The notes under the pieces were generated by a model. The model saw nothing but the letters and a program-made list of their open reading frames with translations. It made no database searches and was not told the DNA's origin. Source: Bacteriovoracaceae bacterium (GTDB taxonomy: Bacteria > Bdellovibrionota > Bacteriovoracia > Bacteriovoracales > Bacteriovoracaceae). Taken from it: a stretch of DNA of 64,000 bases. Within the stretch, counting starts at the first letter, position 1. Every line of letters begins with the position of its first letter. The stretch is from positions 1 through 64,000 of the forward strand of contig JAMPXB010000009.1 of NCBI GenBank assembly GCA_023701435.1, in the 5' to 3' direction. Below are positions 49,764 through 57,980 of this stretch, one piece after another. The translations under genes were made by a program, and so were the position numbers.

Positions 49764-50528
49764 ATGGATATTTCTACAGTAGCTGGTTTAGTTCTCGCAA
49801 CTCTCGCGATTATTGGTTCCATTCTATATGGTTCACCGATGTCGATCTTTATCGATTATCCCTCGGTAATTGTTGTGGGTGGTGGGGTTATTGCTACAAC
49901 CCTCATTAAGTGGCCTATGGAGAATGTGAAGGCGTTAGTAACGATTTATATGAAATCGATTTTCAGTTCTTCGCCTGATCCAAAATCAATGATTGAAGAA
50001 ATTCAGAAGCTCGCTGAAACCGCCCGTCGTGAATCAGTTTTCGCTTTGGAAAAAGTTCCTGTTGAAGATAAATTTTTGAAAAAAGCAGTCACACTTGCCG
50101 CAGATAACCGTCCACCGGAAGTAATAACTTCAATTCTTTCACTGGAAATTGCTGCCATGGAAGATCGTCATTCTGTCGGTGTAGATATTCTTGAAGGGAT
50201 GGGTGCTGATGGTCCTGCGTTTGGTATGATTGGTACACTGATTGGTCTGGTGCAGATGCTCCAGAACATGTCAGATCCATCTTCCATTGGTCCAGCGATG
50301 GCCGTTGCTCTCTTAACGACTTTCTACGGTTCTGTTATTGCCAACGTATTTACCATTCCAGTTGCGGCCAAGTTAAAACGGCGCTCAAAACAGGAATCGA
50401 CTAATATGAACATCATCGTCGCCGGAGTATTGGGAATTGTGGCGGGTGAAAACCCACGTGTTATTCGTGAGAAGCTGGACTCCTTTCTTGCTCCTAAAGA
50501 CCGTCTGGTTGAAGAGAAGAAGGAGTAG
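49764..50528 (+). CDS. motA: Flagellar motor stator protein MotA
   Basis: Inner-membrane stator subunit with four helices and a large cytoplasmic loop (about residues 55-155). The C-terminal pair (GPAFGMIGTLIGLVQMLQNM and AMAVALLTTFYGSVIANVF) contains the conserved proline and channel residues of MotA; the cytoplasmic loop carries charged segments that contact FliG (ARRESVFALEKV). SD AAGGGTG. It lies two bases before motB. Confidence 0.94.
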   Translation: MDISTVAGLVLATLAIIGSILYGSPMSIFIDYPSVIVVGGGVIATTLIKWPMENVKALVTIYMKSIFSSSPDPKSMIEEIQKLAETARRESVFALEKVPVEDKFLKKAVTLAADNRPPEVITSILSLEIAAMEDRHSVGVDILEGMGADGPAFGMIGTLIGLVQMLQNMSDPSSIGPAMAVALLTTFYGSVIANVFTIPVAAKLKRRSKQESTNMNIIVAGVLGIVAGENPRVIREKLDSFLAPKDRLVEEKKE

Positions 50529-50530
50529 TT

Positions 50531-51322
50531 ATGGATGTGCAGCCAAAATGTCCTCCCTGTAAACCAGGTGCACCAGGGTGGCTTGCGACCTTCTCCGATC
50601 TTTGTACGCTGCTCCTGACGTTCTTTATTTTGCTGCTCTCATTTGCCAAGACTGAGACCGCCAAATATGAAGCGGCGATCGGATCATTACGTAACGCTTT
50701 TGGCGGTAATGTGCTTAAGGCCGGTGAGGTTCTGCGTTCGGGTAAATCTCCTAGTGATGCTCCAACAATGATTGATTCCGATTCTCCTGCTAAACCTTTT
50801 CCGATTGAATTTTTAACGGCTGAGGGTCTACTTGATAAGCATGAAGTTAACCGTGAATCTGATACGCAGCTTAATCAATTGAAAAAAATGCTGGCAGATA
50901 ACGAGTTGATGGACTCCGCCAATGTCTATGAAATGCCCGAGACCATTATGGTCCGCATGAAAGATAAAATTCAATTTCAAAAAGGTTCTGTTGGCATTGA
51001 TGAAATCAATATTCAAGTCTTCGATCGTCTGGTGAAGATGATGAAAGAAAATAACTGGAATATTTTAATTGAAGGTCATGCTGAAGAAGGTGAGGTTCCA
51101 AAAACTGGTGAGGATGCTTATACTTTGTCCAGCCAGAGAGCACTTGCCGTGTCTAAATCTCTGCTTCAAAGAGGGATTTCTGCAGACAGAATCACTACGA
51201 TCTTTTATGGTGACTCACGTCCACTGCAAAAGATTAACGGTCAAATCTCTGATCGACGAGTTGAATTCGTGTTAAAAAAATCTGATTTAAGAACTGAAGG
51301 ACGGAAGGTCGAGGCCCGCTAA
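50531..51322 (+). CDS. motB: Flagellar motor stator protein MotB
   Basis: Peptidoglycan-anchored stator partner. The single membrane helix carries the proton-binding Asp23 in ATFSDLCTLLLTFFILLLSF. A plug/linker follows, then an OmpA-type peptidoglycan-binding domain (about 145-258, ILIEGHAEE, LSSQRALAVSKSLLQRGISADRI, RRVEFVLKK). The short cytoplasmic N-terminus has a Cys-Pro-rich stretch (CPPCKPGAPG). The stop overlaps the next ATG by one base. Confidence 0.95.
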   Translation: MDVQPKCPPCKPGAPGWLATFSDLCTLLLTFFILLLSFAKTETAKYEAAIGSLRNAFGGNVLKAGEVLRSGKSPSDAPTMIDSDSPAKPFPIEFLTAEGLLDKHEVNRESDTQLNQLKKMLADNELMDSANVYEMPETIMVRMKDKIQFQKGSVGIDEINIQVFDRLVKMMKENNWNILIEGHAEEGEVPKTGEDAYTLSSQRALAVSKSLLQRGISADRITTIFYGDSRPLQKINGQISDRRVEFVLKKSDLRTEGRKVEAR

Positions 51323-52215
51323 TGGAGTTTGTTGAGTTTTCCTGGATGCAGGATGAGCCTTCCCTGAAAGAAGCGCTGAAAAAGACATTGGGAAGCTCAG
51401 GCCAGCTCATAAAAAAGCATTTTTCCTCGAAAGAACAAGACCGGCCAGTCAAAGGCAGACAGAGTTATCGTCTTCCTTTGACATTCGTCAATCATCTGAA
51501 AATTAATCCTGAATACATCGGGCCGGAAGTCAGAGTCATCTCTGAGAACGATGACTTTATTGTTCTTCATAAGCCGCCGGGTGTGCACTGCCATCCGCTA
51601 AACTATGAGGATAAGGACACGCTTTTAAATTTTCTGGTTACTGCCGGTAAGTGGGAATCACTTCGCATAAACGAATCAAATTATGACCGGGGACTTCTTT
51701 ATCGCCTTGATCATGAGACATCTGGAGTCATGGTGCTGGCCAAGACCGAAAAGGCGCTGCGGACTGTCCGCGATAACTTTAATACGGCCATGAAGAGAAA
51801 GTTTTATTGGGCCATTGTTGAAGGGAACTTTGATCAAGATGGGTTGTGGACCCATCACTTTAAACCAACCGGGCTGAAAGGGATTAAACAGAAAGTCGCT
51901 GATTGGCCGGATCTCACTACCCAGGAAGCAACTCTGTCTGTGATGAAAATACTTTCGCAAGAAGGTAAGAGTCTTGTTCTGGTTAATTTGAAAACTGGAA
52001 TCAGACATCAGATCAGGGCCCAGCTGTCTCATCTGGGATTTCCTATTTTAGGGGACGAGCTCTATGGCGGTAAAAAAGCAGACCGGCTTTTTCTCCACGC
52101 TCTTCGCTATGAGTTTTTTGAAACAGTCGAAGACCCAGACGCAGAATTATTTAATATCTTCTTTGACCTGAACAGTGCTCTGCAAATGAGTCATGACGTG
52201 CTCGGGCGTTTCTAG
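51322..52215 (+). CDS. RluA-family pseudouridine synthase
   Basis: Isomerises uridine to pseudouridine in rRNA or tRNA. The N-terminal 60 residues resemble a reduced S4-like segment (SLKEALKKTLGSSGQLIKK). The catalytic core has HKPPGVHCHP, the active-site Asp130 in YRLDHETSG, the KRKFYWAIVEG segment and TGIRHQIRAQLSHLGFPILGDELYGG. Which RluA/C/D-type target it modifies cannot be told. It is coupled to motB by a one-base overlap, an unusual partner for a motility operon. Its end overlaps a convergent gene by 69 bases. Confidence 0.92.
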   Translation: MEFVEFSWMQDEPSLKEALKKTLGSSGQLIKKHFSSKEQDRPVKGRQSYRLPLTFVNHLKINPEYIGPEVRVISENDDFIVLHKPPGVHCHPLNYEDKDTLLNFLVTAGKWESLRINESNYDRGLLYRLDHETSGVMVLAKTEKALRTVRDNFNTAMKRKFYWAIVEGNFDQDGLWTHHFKPTGLKGIKQKVADWPDLTTQEATLSVMKILSQEGKSLVLVNLKTGIRHQIRAQLSHLGFPILGDELYGGKKADRLFLHALRYEFFETVEDPDAELFNIFFDLNSALQMSHDVLGRF

Positions 52216-52629
52216 GGTAGAGAGCTTCACGATAAATTTCCCTTCAGTGACAGCATTAATAACCATCTTAGGATGAGTTAATTTAAAGCGCACAAAAAAG
52301 ACTTTTTCCAATATGTCTGAATAACTACTTCTGGCCACAAAGCTCATATGATTGGCGAGCTGACGGTACATGAGGGCCTTGAGGTTGGTGGCATCTGCAG
52401 GTACGACGACTTCATTAATCTCTACTGCAAGATTATTTCCTTCACAAAAAACCTTCCAATTATCAGGGATTTTTTTCTCCAGTCTAACCAGGACTGCCTT
52501 GCAAGAGGTCGAGATTAATTTGTCGTTATGGAAGATTCCCCACTTCTGATCACTTGCCACTTGATAAATAAAGAGGCCGAACATGAGAAGTCCGATGGCA
52601 AGTACTGGTTTTTCCATGAAATATTTCAT
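52147..52629 (-). CDS. Hypothetical membrane-anchored protein
   Basis: A 160-residue protein with one N-terminal hydrophobic helix (MEKPVLAIGLLMFGLFIYQVA) and a small extracytoplasmic alpha/beta domain (FCEGNNLAVEINEVV, LYRQLANHM-type helix, FKLTHPKMVINAVTEGKFIVKL). No family recognised. It overlaps the 3' end of the pseudouridine synthase gene by 69 bases on the opposite strand, which lowers confidence, but the signal anchor and balanced composition support it. Confidence 0.6.
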   Translation of the reverse strand: MKYFMEKPVLAIGLLMFGLFIYQVASDQKWGIFHNDKLISTSCKAVLVRLEKKIPDNWKVFCEGNNLAVEINEVVVPADATNLKALMYRQLANHMSFVARSSYSDILEKVFFVRFKLTHPKMVINAVTEGKFIVKLSTLETPEHVMTHLQSTVQVKEDIK

Positions 52630-52664
52630 AGGTCTATTATCTCCGTTCTAACCTTTTTTTGCAC

Positions 52665-52692
52665 TAAAGACTTCTGAGAAAATACCCGATAA
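52665..52692 (+). promoter_or_regulatory. Candidate sigma-28 (FliA) promoter of the WYL/IspZ/LOG run
   Basis: TAAAGACT (six of eight) and CCCGATAA (seven of eight) are separated by 12 bases, one more than the optimum, about 20 bases before the 52715 ATG. No competing sigma-70 promoter is evident in the 85-base divergent gap. Confidence 0.45.
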
Positions 52693-52714
52693 GCAGAGTC
52701 AGGAAAGAGGTGCT

Positions 52715-53647
52715 ATGAAAAAAGATCCTGCTCCAGATGTGTTGAAAAAGCTTATGGTTCTTGGTGAAAAACAAGGGGCAATAAGATTGAATGACCTGGC
52801 CCAAGAAATGAACCTTGGACCTGAAGAGACCCTTGGTTATTTACGACAGATTTTCCCCGTTGGTACTGGCATTGAAGTCTATCAAAAAGAAGACGAGTGC
52901 TGGGTTGATATCAAAGGGGAGGCGATTCAATATATGCTTCCGCTGTCGCCGGCGGAGTGGATCCAACTCCATCAGATTCTGAGCAAAGATCAATCATTTG
53001 ATAGTCCAGTGAAATACTCCCTTAAGAAAAAGATAACTGAAAACGGGCCAATAAAGGTGATTATGGAATTACTCAATCAGCTCCAAATGTGGGACCAGGA
53101 ATTAAGCGAGCTGCAACAGGTGATGGTAAAAGAAATGGACGATGCGATTCATGATGAAAACATGATTCAGCTGACCACTCATGAAGACAGAACTTACACT
53201 GTTTATCCCTGCAAAGTTCTTCATTTAGAAGGTCACTTAAGTCTGATCGCAGAAGATTCTGTTGATCACTGCCTTCTGGTCGTGCCGCTTAAGGATGTTA
53301 AAGAATTCAGCTGTCTTAAAACTCATCAAGAGGCCAAAGTCACTCCTTTTGAAATTGAAGAATTTATCACTGCCATCAGGGCGATGAATGAGAAAGAAAC
53401 CAGACTTATACTTAAGATCCATGAACCGCATTCCACTAATCTTTTCCCTGATCACCATTTTCTTGGTAAGCCCTGTATGATCACCAATCCCAGCGGGGAC
53501 CTTATCTGGGCCGCTTATGTTGAGCCTTGCGAGGCGCTTTATGAGTGGTTAATGACACTGGGACAAAAAGTGGAAATTCTGGATCCGGTTAATTTCAAAG
53601 AAGAATACCTTATCTATTGTGAAGAAAAATTGAGGAAAATAGCTTAA
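52715..53647 (+). CDS. WYL-domain-like transcriptional regulator
   Basis: A 310-residue protein. The N-terminus is a winged-HTH-like region (about 8-50, KKLMVLGEKQGAIRLNDLAQEMNL with ETLGYLRQIFP). The middle (about 150-205, IQLTTHEDRTYTVYPCKVLHLEGHLSLIAED, VVPLKDVKEF) resembles a WYL sensing domain, with LSLIAE in the WYL position. The C-terminus (RLILKIHEP, FLGKPCMITNPSGDLIWAAYVEPCEALYEWLMTLG) matches the WCX extension of such regulators. Similarity is moderate. It leads a tight plus-strand run to 56.07 kb. Confidence 0.65.
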   Translation: MKKDPAPDVLKKLMVLGEKQGAIRLNDLAQEMNLGPEETLGYLRQIFPVGTGIEVYQKEDECWVDIKGEAIQYMLPLSPAEWIQLHQILSKDQSFDSPVKYSLKKKITENGPIKVIMELLNQLQMWDQELSELQQVMVKEMDDAIHDENMIQLTTHEDRTYTVYPCKVLHLEGHLSLIAEDSVDHCLLVVPLKDVKEFSCLKTHQEAKVTPFEIEEFITAIRAMNEKETRLILKIHEPHSTNLFPDHHFLGKPCMITNPSGDLIWAAYVEPCEALYEWLMTLGQKVEILDPVNFKEEYLIYCEEKLRKIA

Positions 53648-53657
53648 AATCGGGAGG

Positions 53658-54218
53658 ATGAATCAATCCTCTCGACCCTATTTTCTTCTCTCCTTCCTCC
53701 CGGCCCTGGCCTATTGGTGGCTTGAAACTTACTTTACTCTGGAAATTGCTCTGATCGGAGGAGTCGTTCTGGGTGTCATCGAGATGGGGCTGGAAAAAAA
53801 ATTCACCCATCATGTGCATACTCTTTCCAAATTAAACCTGGGTCTGATCGTTGTGCTGGGTGGAGTTTCTTTAATAGCGAAAGAAGGACTCTTTTTTAAA
53901 CTACAACCGGCCTTTACCGGTCTGGCGCTTGCTGGATTTCTGCTGTTTAAAAAAATAAAAAATCAGTCACTGATGGTGGAGATGCTTCAGGATATGAAGC
54001 AGAAACCACCGCTGCCGGAAGAAATTTATAAAGTCATGGAATGGCACATGTGTCTATTCCTGATTGGTTTTGCCATCTTCATGGCCTATATCGCCATTAT
54101 GCAATCGACCTCCGTTTGGCTTTTCTGGAAAACGGGCGGGTTCTATATTGCATTTGGCTGTTTTATTGTTGTGGAGATGATTTATATTCGTTTGTTCGCT
54201 CGGAGATTTAAAAAATGA
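53658..54218 (+). CDS. IspZ/YciB-like inner membrane protein
   Basis: A 186-residue membrane protein with about five helices. The loop EEIYKVMEWHMCLFLIGFAIFMAYIAI and SVWLFWKTGGFYIAFGCFIVVEMIYI resemble the C-terminal half of YciB (intracellular septation protein A), a protein linked to envelope synthesis and septation. The similarity is partial, so no symbol is given. It lies 10 bases after the WYL-like gene and overlaps the LOG gene by four bases. Confidence 0.65.
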   Translation: MNQSSRPYFLLSFLPALAYWWLETYFTLEIALIGGVVLGVIEMGLEKKFTHHVHTLSKLNLGLIVVLGGVSLIAKEGLFFKLQPAFTGLALAGFLLFKKIKNQSLMVEMLQDMKQKPPLPEEIYKVMEWHMCLFLIGFAIFMAYIAIMQSTSVWLFWKTGGFYIAFGCFIVVEMIYIRLFARRFKK

Positions 54219-54763
54219 AAATTTGTATTTTTTGCGGAGCTAATGCCAGCAATGATCCTGAAGTTGACCGCCAGGTAAAAATCATAACAGATGAATTTTA
54301 CCGTCATGGGGTAGAAATGGTTTATGGCGGTGCCGGAATCGGAATTATGGGAGCCCTTGCCACAGCGCTGATGCTGAAAGGCGGAAAAGTGACGGGAGTG
54401 ATCCCTCAGCAATTGATGAAAAAAGAAATTGCCCATGGAGGACTGACCGAACTTCATGTCGTTAAAGATATGCATGATCGAAAGAAAATGATGTATGACC
54501 TCTCTGATGCTTTTCTCATTTTTCCAGGAGGAATGGGGACGATGGATGAGCTTTTTGAAATCCTTACCTGGAAACAGTTGGGCATTCACTCAAAACCAAT
54601 CGCTCTATTTAACATTAATAACTATTACGACCACCTTTTGAATTTTTTGAATAATGCAACTGACAAAGGGCTTATCAAACCAGTGGACCGAAAATTACTG
54701 TTTGATTCTGATTCATGGAACGACATCTGGGATTACTTTAAGGCAGGAAAAGCATCACCATGA
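54215..54763 (+). CDS. LOG family nucleoside monophosphate phosphoribohydrolase
   Basis: TIGR00730-type LOG protein that releases base from nucleoside 5'-monophosphates (cytokinin-type or purine). The Rossmann-like fold shows KICIFCGANAS, VYGGAGIGIMGALA and the active-site motif PGGMGTMDELFE, with a conserved arginine in HDRKKMM. 182 residues is standard. Overlaps on both sides (ATGA before, ATGA after) imply translation coupled to its neighbours. Confidence 0.9.
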   Translation: MKICIFCGANASNDPEVDRQVKIITDEFYRHGVEMVYGGAGIGIMGALATALMLKGGKVTGVIPQQLMKKEIAHGGLTELHVVKDMHDRKKMMYDLSDAFLIFPGGMGTMDELFEILTWKQLGIHSKPIALFNINNYYDHLLNFLNNATDKGLIKPVDRKLLFDSDSWNDIWDYFKAGKASP

Positions 54764-55473
54764 GTTTTTGGGGATTATTTGGAAAAGATCCAAAAGAACT
54801 ATTCTTCAATTTTAATCCGATTGGAAGTCATTGGAGAGTAGTGACGTGGAATTTCGATATCGAAGATCCTTCTGTTCGTCGGTGGACTCTGGAAGTTCAC
54901 GGAGAAAAACAGAAAGTGATTCATTGGGAAAAAAAGAAAATTGAGACACTGACTTTCTTTGAGGAAAGTAAAAGTCTTCATAAAGAAAAGATGTCTCAGA
55001 AAAATGCTGAACTCATGACCCTGATGAATCTGGCGATTCATTCGACATTAAAAAAGAGCATCGAACAGAATCAGGAATTTATGTTAACTCCTGTTACCGG
55101 GGCGACGACTCAGGACATTCAGAATGAGACCAGGGTCTTGCAGTGGATTCAGACCACTTTTGGCACGCTGATCAGGGCCATTGATAGCATGAAGGATAAG
55201 AGTCATCTTATTCTAACGGCTGCCTGTTTTTCAGGGAAGGTCCCCGAGAGTGGAGAAGAAGTTTTAAGAGTGATGGCCTTTAATCTGGATATCTTTTATT
55301 ATATGAGAGAAGATCAAACTCTGCAGATTGTCGTCTTCAATGATAAGGACTTGGGCCACGGTGAAAGTAAAACTCCTACTTTTCAGCAAATTATCAAAGT
55401 TACAAAACCGCAGTTCTATGATGAAATAATTAAATTGCTGCATCGACTCGCCAAAGAGGGAGAAGTTCGTTGA
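54760..55473 (+). CDS. Hypothetical protein, 237 residues
   Basis: No recognised family. A soluble alpha/beta protein beginning MSFWGLFGKDPKELFFNFNP, with paired beta segments (WRVVTWNFDIEDP, RRWTLEVHGEKQKVIHW) and a later part IRAIDSMKDKSHLILTAACFSGKVPESGEEVLRVMAFNLD that alternates strand and helix. It has no signal peptide. The start overlaps the LOG stop and the stop overlaps the CPBP start, so it is firmly embedded in this run. Confidence 0.78.
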   Translation: MSFWGLFGKDPKELFFNFNPIGSHWRVVTWNFDIEDPSVRRWTLEVHGEKQKVIHWEKKKIETLTFFEESKSLHKEKMSQKNAELMTLMNLAIHSTLKKSIEQNQEFMLTPVTGATTQDIQNETRVLQWIQTTFGTLIRAIDSMKDKSHLILTAACFSGKVPESGEEVLRVMAFNLDIFYYMREDQTLQIVVFNDKDLGHGESKTPTFQQIIKVTKPQFYDEIIKLLHRLAKEGEVR

Positions 55474-56072
55474 TTGGTTTTTTTGTTCTGGTCTTTATTT
55501 ATTTTGGCTTTTCCTGGGGTCTTCCCTGGCATAAACTTCCTTCAACTATTTCTTTCTCCTACATTTTTGATCTCCTTTTTGCCTTAGGCGTCTCTTTTTT
55601 CTTTAGACTTCCCTGGAAGTTTCGCTGGAAAGTTAACAAGCAAAGCTTGAAGGCGATGGGTGAAACCCTGGCCCTTGCAGTCGGCGCCATTGCTGCCATC
55701 TGGTACATGGATATTGAAACTCCCTTCCGTCTGGTAAGTGGTCTGGAATGGCACTTATTGTTTTTTGCGCCCATTTTAGAAGAACTGGTTTTTAGACAAA
55801 CTTTTCAGCGGATGCTGATTTCTCAGGTTGGGGGTAAATATGTAACCTCCATGCTCGTGGCCTCAGTTTTTGCCTTCTCTCACTTAGTTGGCCTGACGGT
55901 TTTGCCGGTTGAATACGTACCCTTCATTGGATTTCAGGTTTTTTATACCTTCGCACTCGGGCTTATTTGTGGGCAGGCCCTGCTTCGCTTCCATTCCGTA
56001 TTTGCGCCTATTTTCATGCATTTTGTTTTTAACCTGACCTTCTATGTCGCGCTACAGCTAGAAGTCATTTAA
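55470..56072 (+). CDS. CPBP intramembrane metalloprotease
   Basis: Membrane glutamic/metallo protease of the CAAX-processing/bacteriocin-self-immunity family. About five to six helices; the active-site motifs are all present: EExxxR as Glu104-Glu105-Arg109 in ILEELVFRQ, FAFSHLVG, and the final HFVFNLT. 200 residues is typical. It starts at TTG with a GAGGGAG SD, overlapping the previous stop. The substrate is unknown. Confidence 0.88.
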   Translation: MIGFFVLVFIYFGFSWGLPWHKLPSTISFSYIFDLLFALGVSFFFRLPWKFRWKVNKQSLKAMGETLALAVGAIAAIWYMDIETPFRLVSGLEWHLLFFAPILEELVFRQTFQRMLISQVGGKYVTSMLVASVFAFSHLVGLTVLPVEYVPFIGFQVFYTFALGLICGQALLRFHSVFAPIFMHFVFNLTFYVALQLEVI

Positions 56073-56077
56073 TTCAA

Positions 56078-56106
56078 TTTACATTTATGGGGCCCATTGC
56101 TATATT
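56078..56106 (+). promoter_or_regulatory. Sigma-70 promoter of miaB
   Basis: TTTACA (five of six), exactly 17 bases, TATATT (five of six), about 60 bases upstream of miaB. The spacer holds the odd palindrome ATGGGGCCCAT (56087-56097), a possible operator. Confidence 0.7.
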
Positions 56107-56166
56107 GCGCCATAATTTTATTCACCCTTAGTCTTAGACTTAATAACTAAATTTTTAAGGGACCTC

Positions 56167-57585
56167 ATGGACACTACTAAAACTGACTCCGTTAAAGTCG
56201 GAGAGCTCGATTTTCCCCCTCGTAAAGTTTGGATGAAAACTTACGGCTGTCAGATGAACTATCATGACAGTGAACGAATCATGTCTCATTTATCTGGTTT
56301 AAATTTCACGAAGACGGAAGATCAATCTGATGCCGATCTGGTGATCTTTAACACCTGTGCGGTAAGAGATCTGGCGAACCAGAAATTTTATTCTCATCTG
56401 GGTGAAACAAAAAAACTAAAAACTAATCCTGATATTGATCCTGAAACAGGACTTAAGAAAAACGTCATCGTCGCGGCCGGTGGATGTATTGCCCAAACTG
56501 AAGGGAAGGATCTGGTTCAGAAATACAAGCAGCTGGACTTTGCTTTTGGGACGGACGTTATCGATAACATCGGCGAGATGGTTTACCGCGCCTATGCCGG
56601 CGAGAAAAAATTTACTGTAACTGCATGGGATAGATCTGATAACTATTCGATTGAAACGAAGATCACTCAGGGAACACCTCAGGCCTTCGTCAATATCATC
56701 AAGGGCTGCGATAAGTTCTGCTCCTATTGTATTGTTCCCTTTACCCGAGGACGTGAGAAGTCACGCCGATTGACGGAAGTGGTGACTGACGTTAAACGTC
56801 TGGTTGAATATTCCGGCATTCAGGAAGTCATGCTTCTGGGTCAGAATGTGAATTCATATGGAAAAGATAACGGCGAATCTTTGGGTCAGCTTATTATGGA
56901 ACTCGAAAAAGTAAATGGTCTCCATTTACTTCGCTACACCACCTCACATCCTTATGATGTGACCGATGATTTAGTAGAGGCCCATGGCAATTCTAAAAAA
57001 CTCGCTAACCACCTTCATTTGCCGGTCCAGTCCGGATCCAATACTGTTCTTCAGCGCATGCTCCGTGAATATACGGTTGAACATTACCTGACTCTCTTGG
57101 CGAAAATGCGTAAGGCCAACCCTGAAATGGTTATCACCAGTGATATCATCGCGGGTTTTCCGAATGAAACGGAAGAAGAGCACCAGGCAACCCTTCAGCT
57201 CTTAAAAGACGCTCAGTTCGATAATATTTATGCCTATGCTTATTCATCACGAAAAGGCACCAAGGCCGCCAGAATGAACGATGCTTTGACTGATGATATC
57301 CGTGGGCGTCGTCTGCGCGAAGTCATGGATCTGCAATTAACCATTCAGGCCAACATCCGCGCCGGCATGATCGGGAAAACCTATCGGGTGCTGGTGGACG
57401 GGAAAAATATCAGCAAGGGCGTCCTTAAGTGGCAAGGCCGTTCTTCTTGTAACCGCATTGTGCATTTTGAACCGCAAACTCCTGATCATGATTATCAGTG
57501 GCATTGGGTGGATGTTGAGATTACTTCCGCCACGGCCCTTTCAACTCAAGGAACAATCATTAAGGATCACGGGAAGTCGCTGTGA
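56167..57585 (+). CDS. miaB: tRNA-2-methylthio-N6-dimethylallyladenosine synthase
   Basis: Radical SAM methylthiotransferase that converts i6A37 to ms2i6A37. The N-terminal cluster cysteines lie in YGCQMN, FNTCAVRD and AGGCIAQ; the radical SAM cluster in GCDKFCSYCIVPF with TRGREKSR; then LLGQNVNSYG, LPVQSGS, TSDIIAGFPNETEE and a C-terminal TRAM domain. The 472-residue length is slightly long owing to an insert after the second motif (KLKTNPDIDPETGLKKNV). It acts on the product of MiaA, encoded at the left window edge. Confidence 0.96.
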   Translation: MDTTKTDSVKVGELDFPPRKVWMKTYGCQMNYHDSERIMSHLSGLNFTKTEDQSDADLVIFNTCAVRDLANQKFYSHLGETKKLKTNPDIDPETGLKKNVIVAAGGCIAQTEGKDLVQKYKQLDFAFGTDVIDNIGEMVYRAYAGEKKFTVTAWDRSDNYSIETKITQGTPQAFVNIIKGCDKFCSYCIVPFTRGREKSRRLTEVVTDVKRLVEYSGIQEVMLLGQNVNSYGKDNGESLGQLIMELEKVNGLHLLRYTTSHPYDVTDDLVEAHGNSKKLANHLHLPVQSGSNTVLQRMLREYTVEHYLTLLAKMRKANPEMVITSDIIAGFPNETEEEHQATLQLLKDAQFDNIYAYAYSSRKGTKAARMNDALTDDIRGRRLREVMDLQLTIQANIRAGMIGKTYRVLVDGKNISKGVLKWQGRSSCNRIVHFEPQTPDHDYQWHWVDVEITSATALSTQGTIIKDHGKSL

Positions 57586-57941
57586 AGCTTTTTTGCTTCA
57601 TTTCTGCCTGGTTCGCTTTCTCGTTGGGGATAATCGGTGCTTTCCTGCCGGTTGTCCCAACAACCCCTTTTCTTATTTTGTCGGCCTTCTTGTTTTCCAA
57701 GTCTTCTCCGAAGTTCCATAAGTGGCTCCTTAATCTGCCGCTGGCAGGGCAGGGGCTGCAAGACTGGAATGACAATGGGATTATCAGGCCGCAGGCCAAG
57801 GCGCTTTGTTCGGTCATGATTCTTGGCTCCCTGGTTTTCATTTCCCTTAATCAGACGATCCCTCTCCCGATTAAAATGGTCGTCGCGGCCATACTTGTTT
57901 CAGTGATGATCTTTGTCCTTACTCGGAATAGTCGTTTATAA
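57582..57941 (+). CDS. DUF454 (YbaN-like) small membrane protein
   Basis: A 119-residue protein matching the DUF454/YbaN family: GIIGAFLPVVPTTPFLILSAFLFSKSSPKFHKWLLN is the hallmark segment, followed by two C-terminal hydrophobic helices. Function is unknown. It starts at GTG overlapping the miaB stop (GTGA), so it is coupled to miaB. Confidence 0.88.
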   Translation: MKLFCFISAWFAFSLGIIGAFLPVVPTTPFLILSAFLFSKSSPKFHKWLLNLPLAGQGLQDWNDNGIIRPQAKALCSVMILGSLVFISLNQTIPLPIKMVVAAILVSVMIFVLTRNSRL

Positions 57942-57980
57942 ATAGATTGAAGGAATGGTCCAATCAGTTAGAATTAATGG

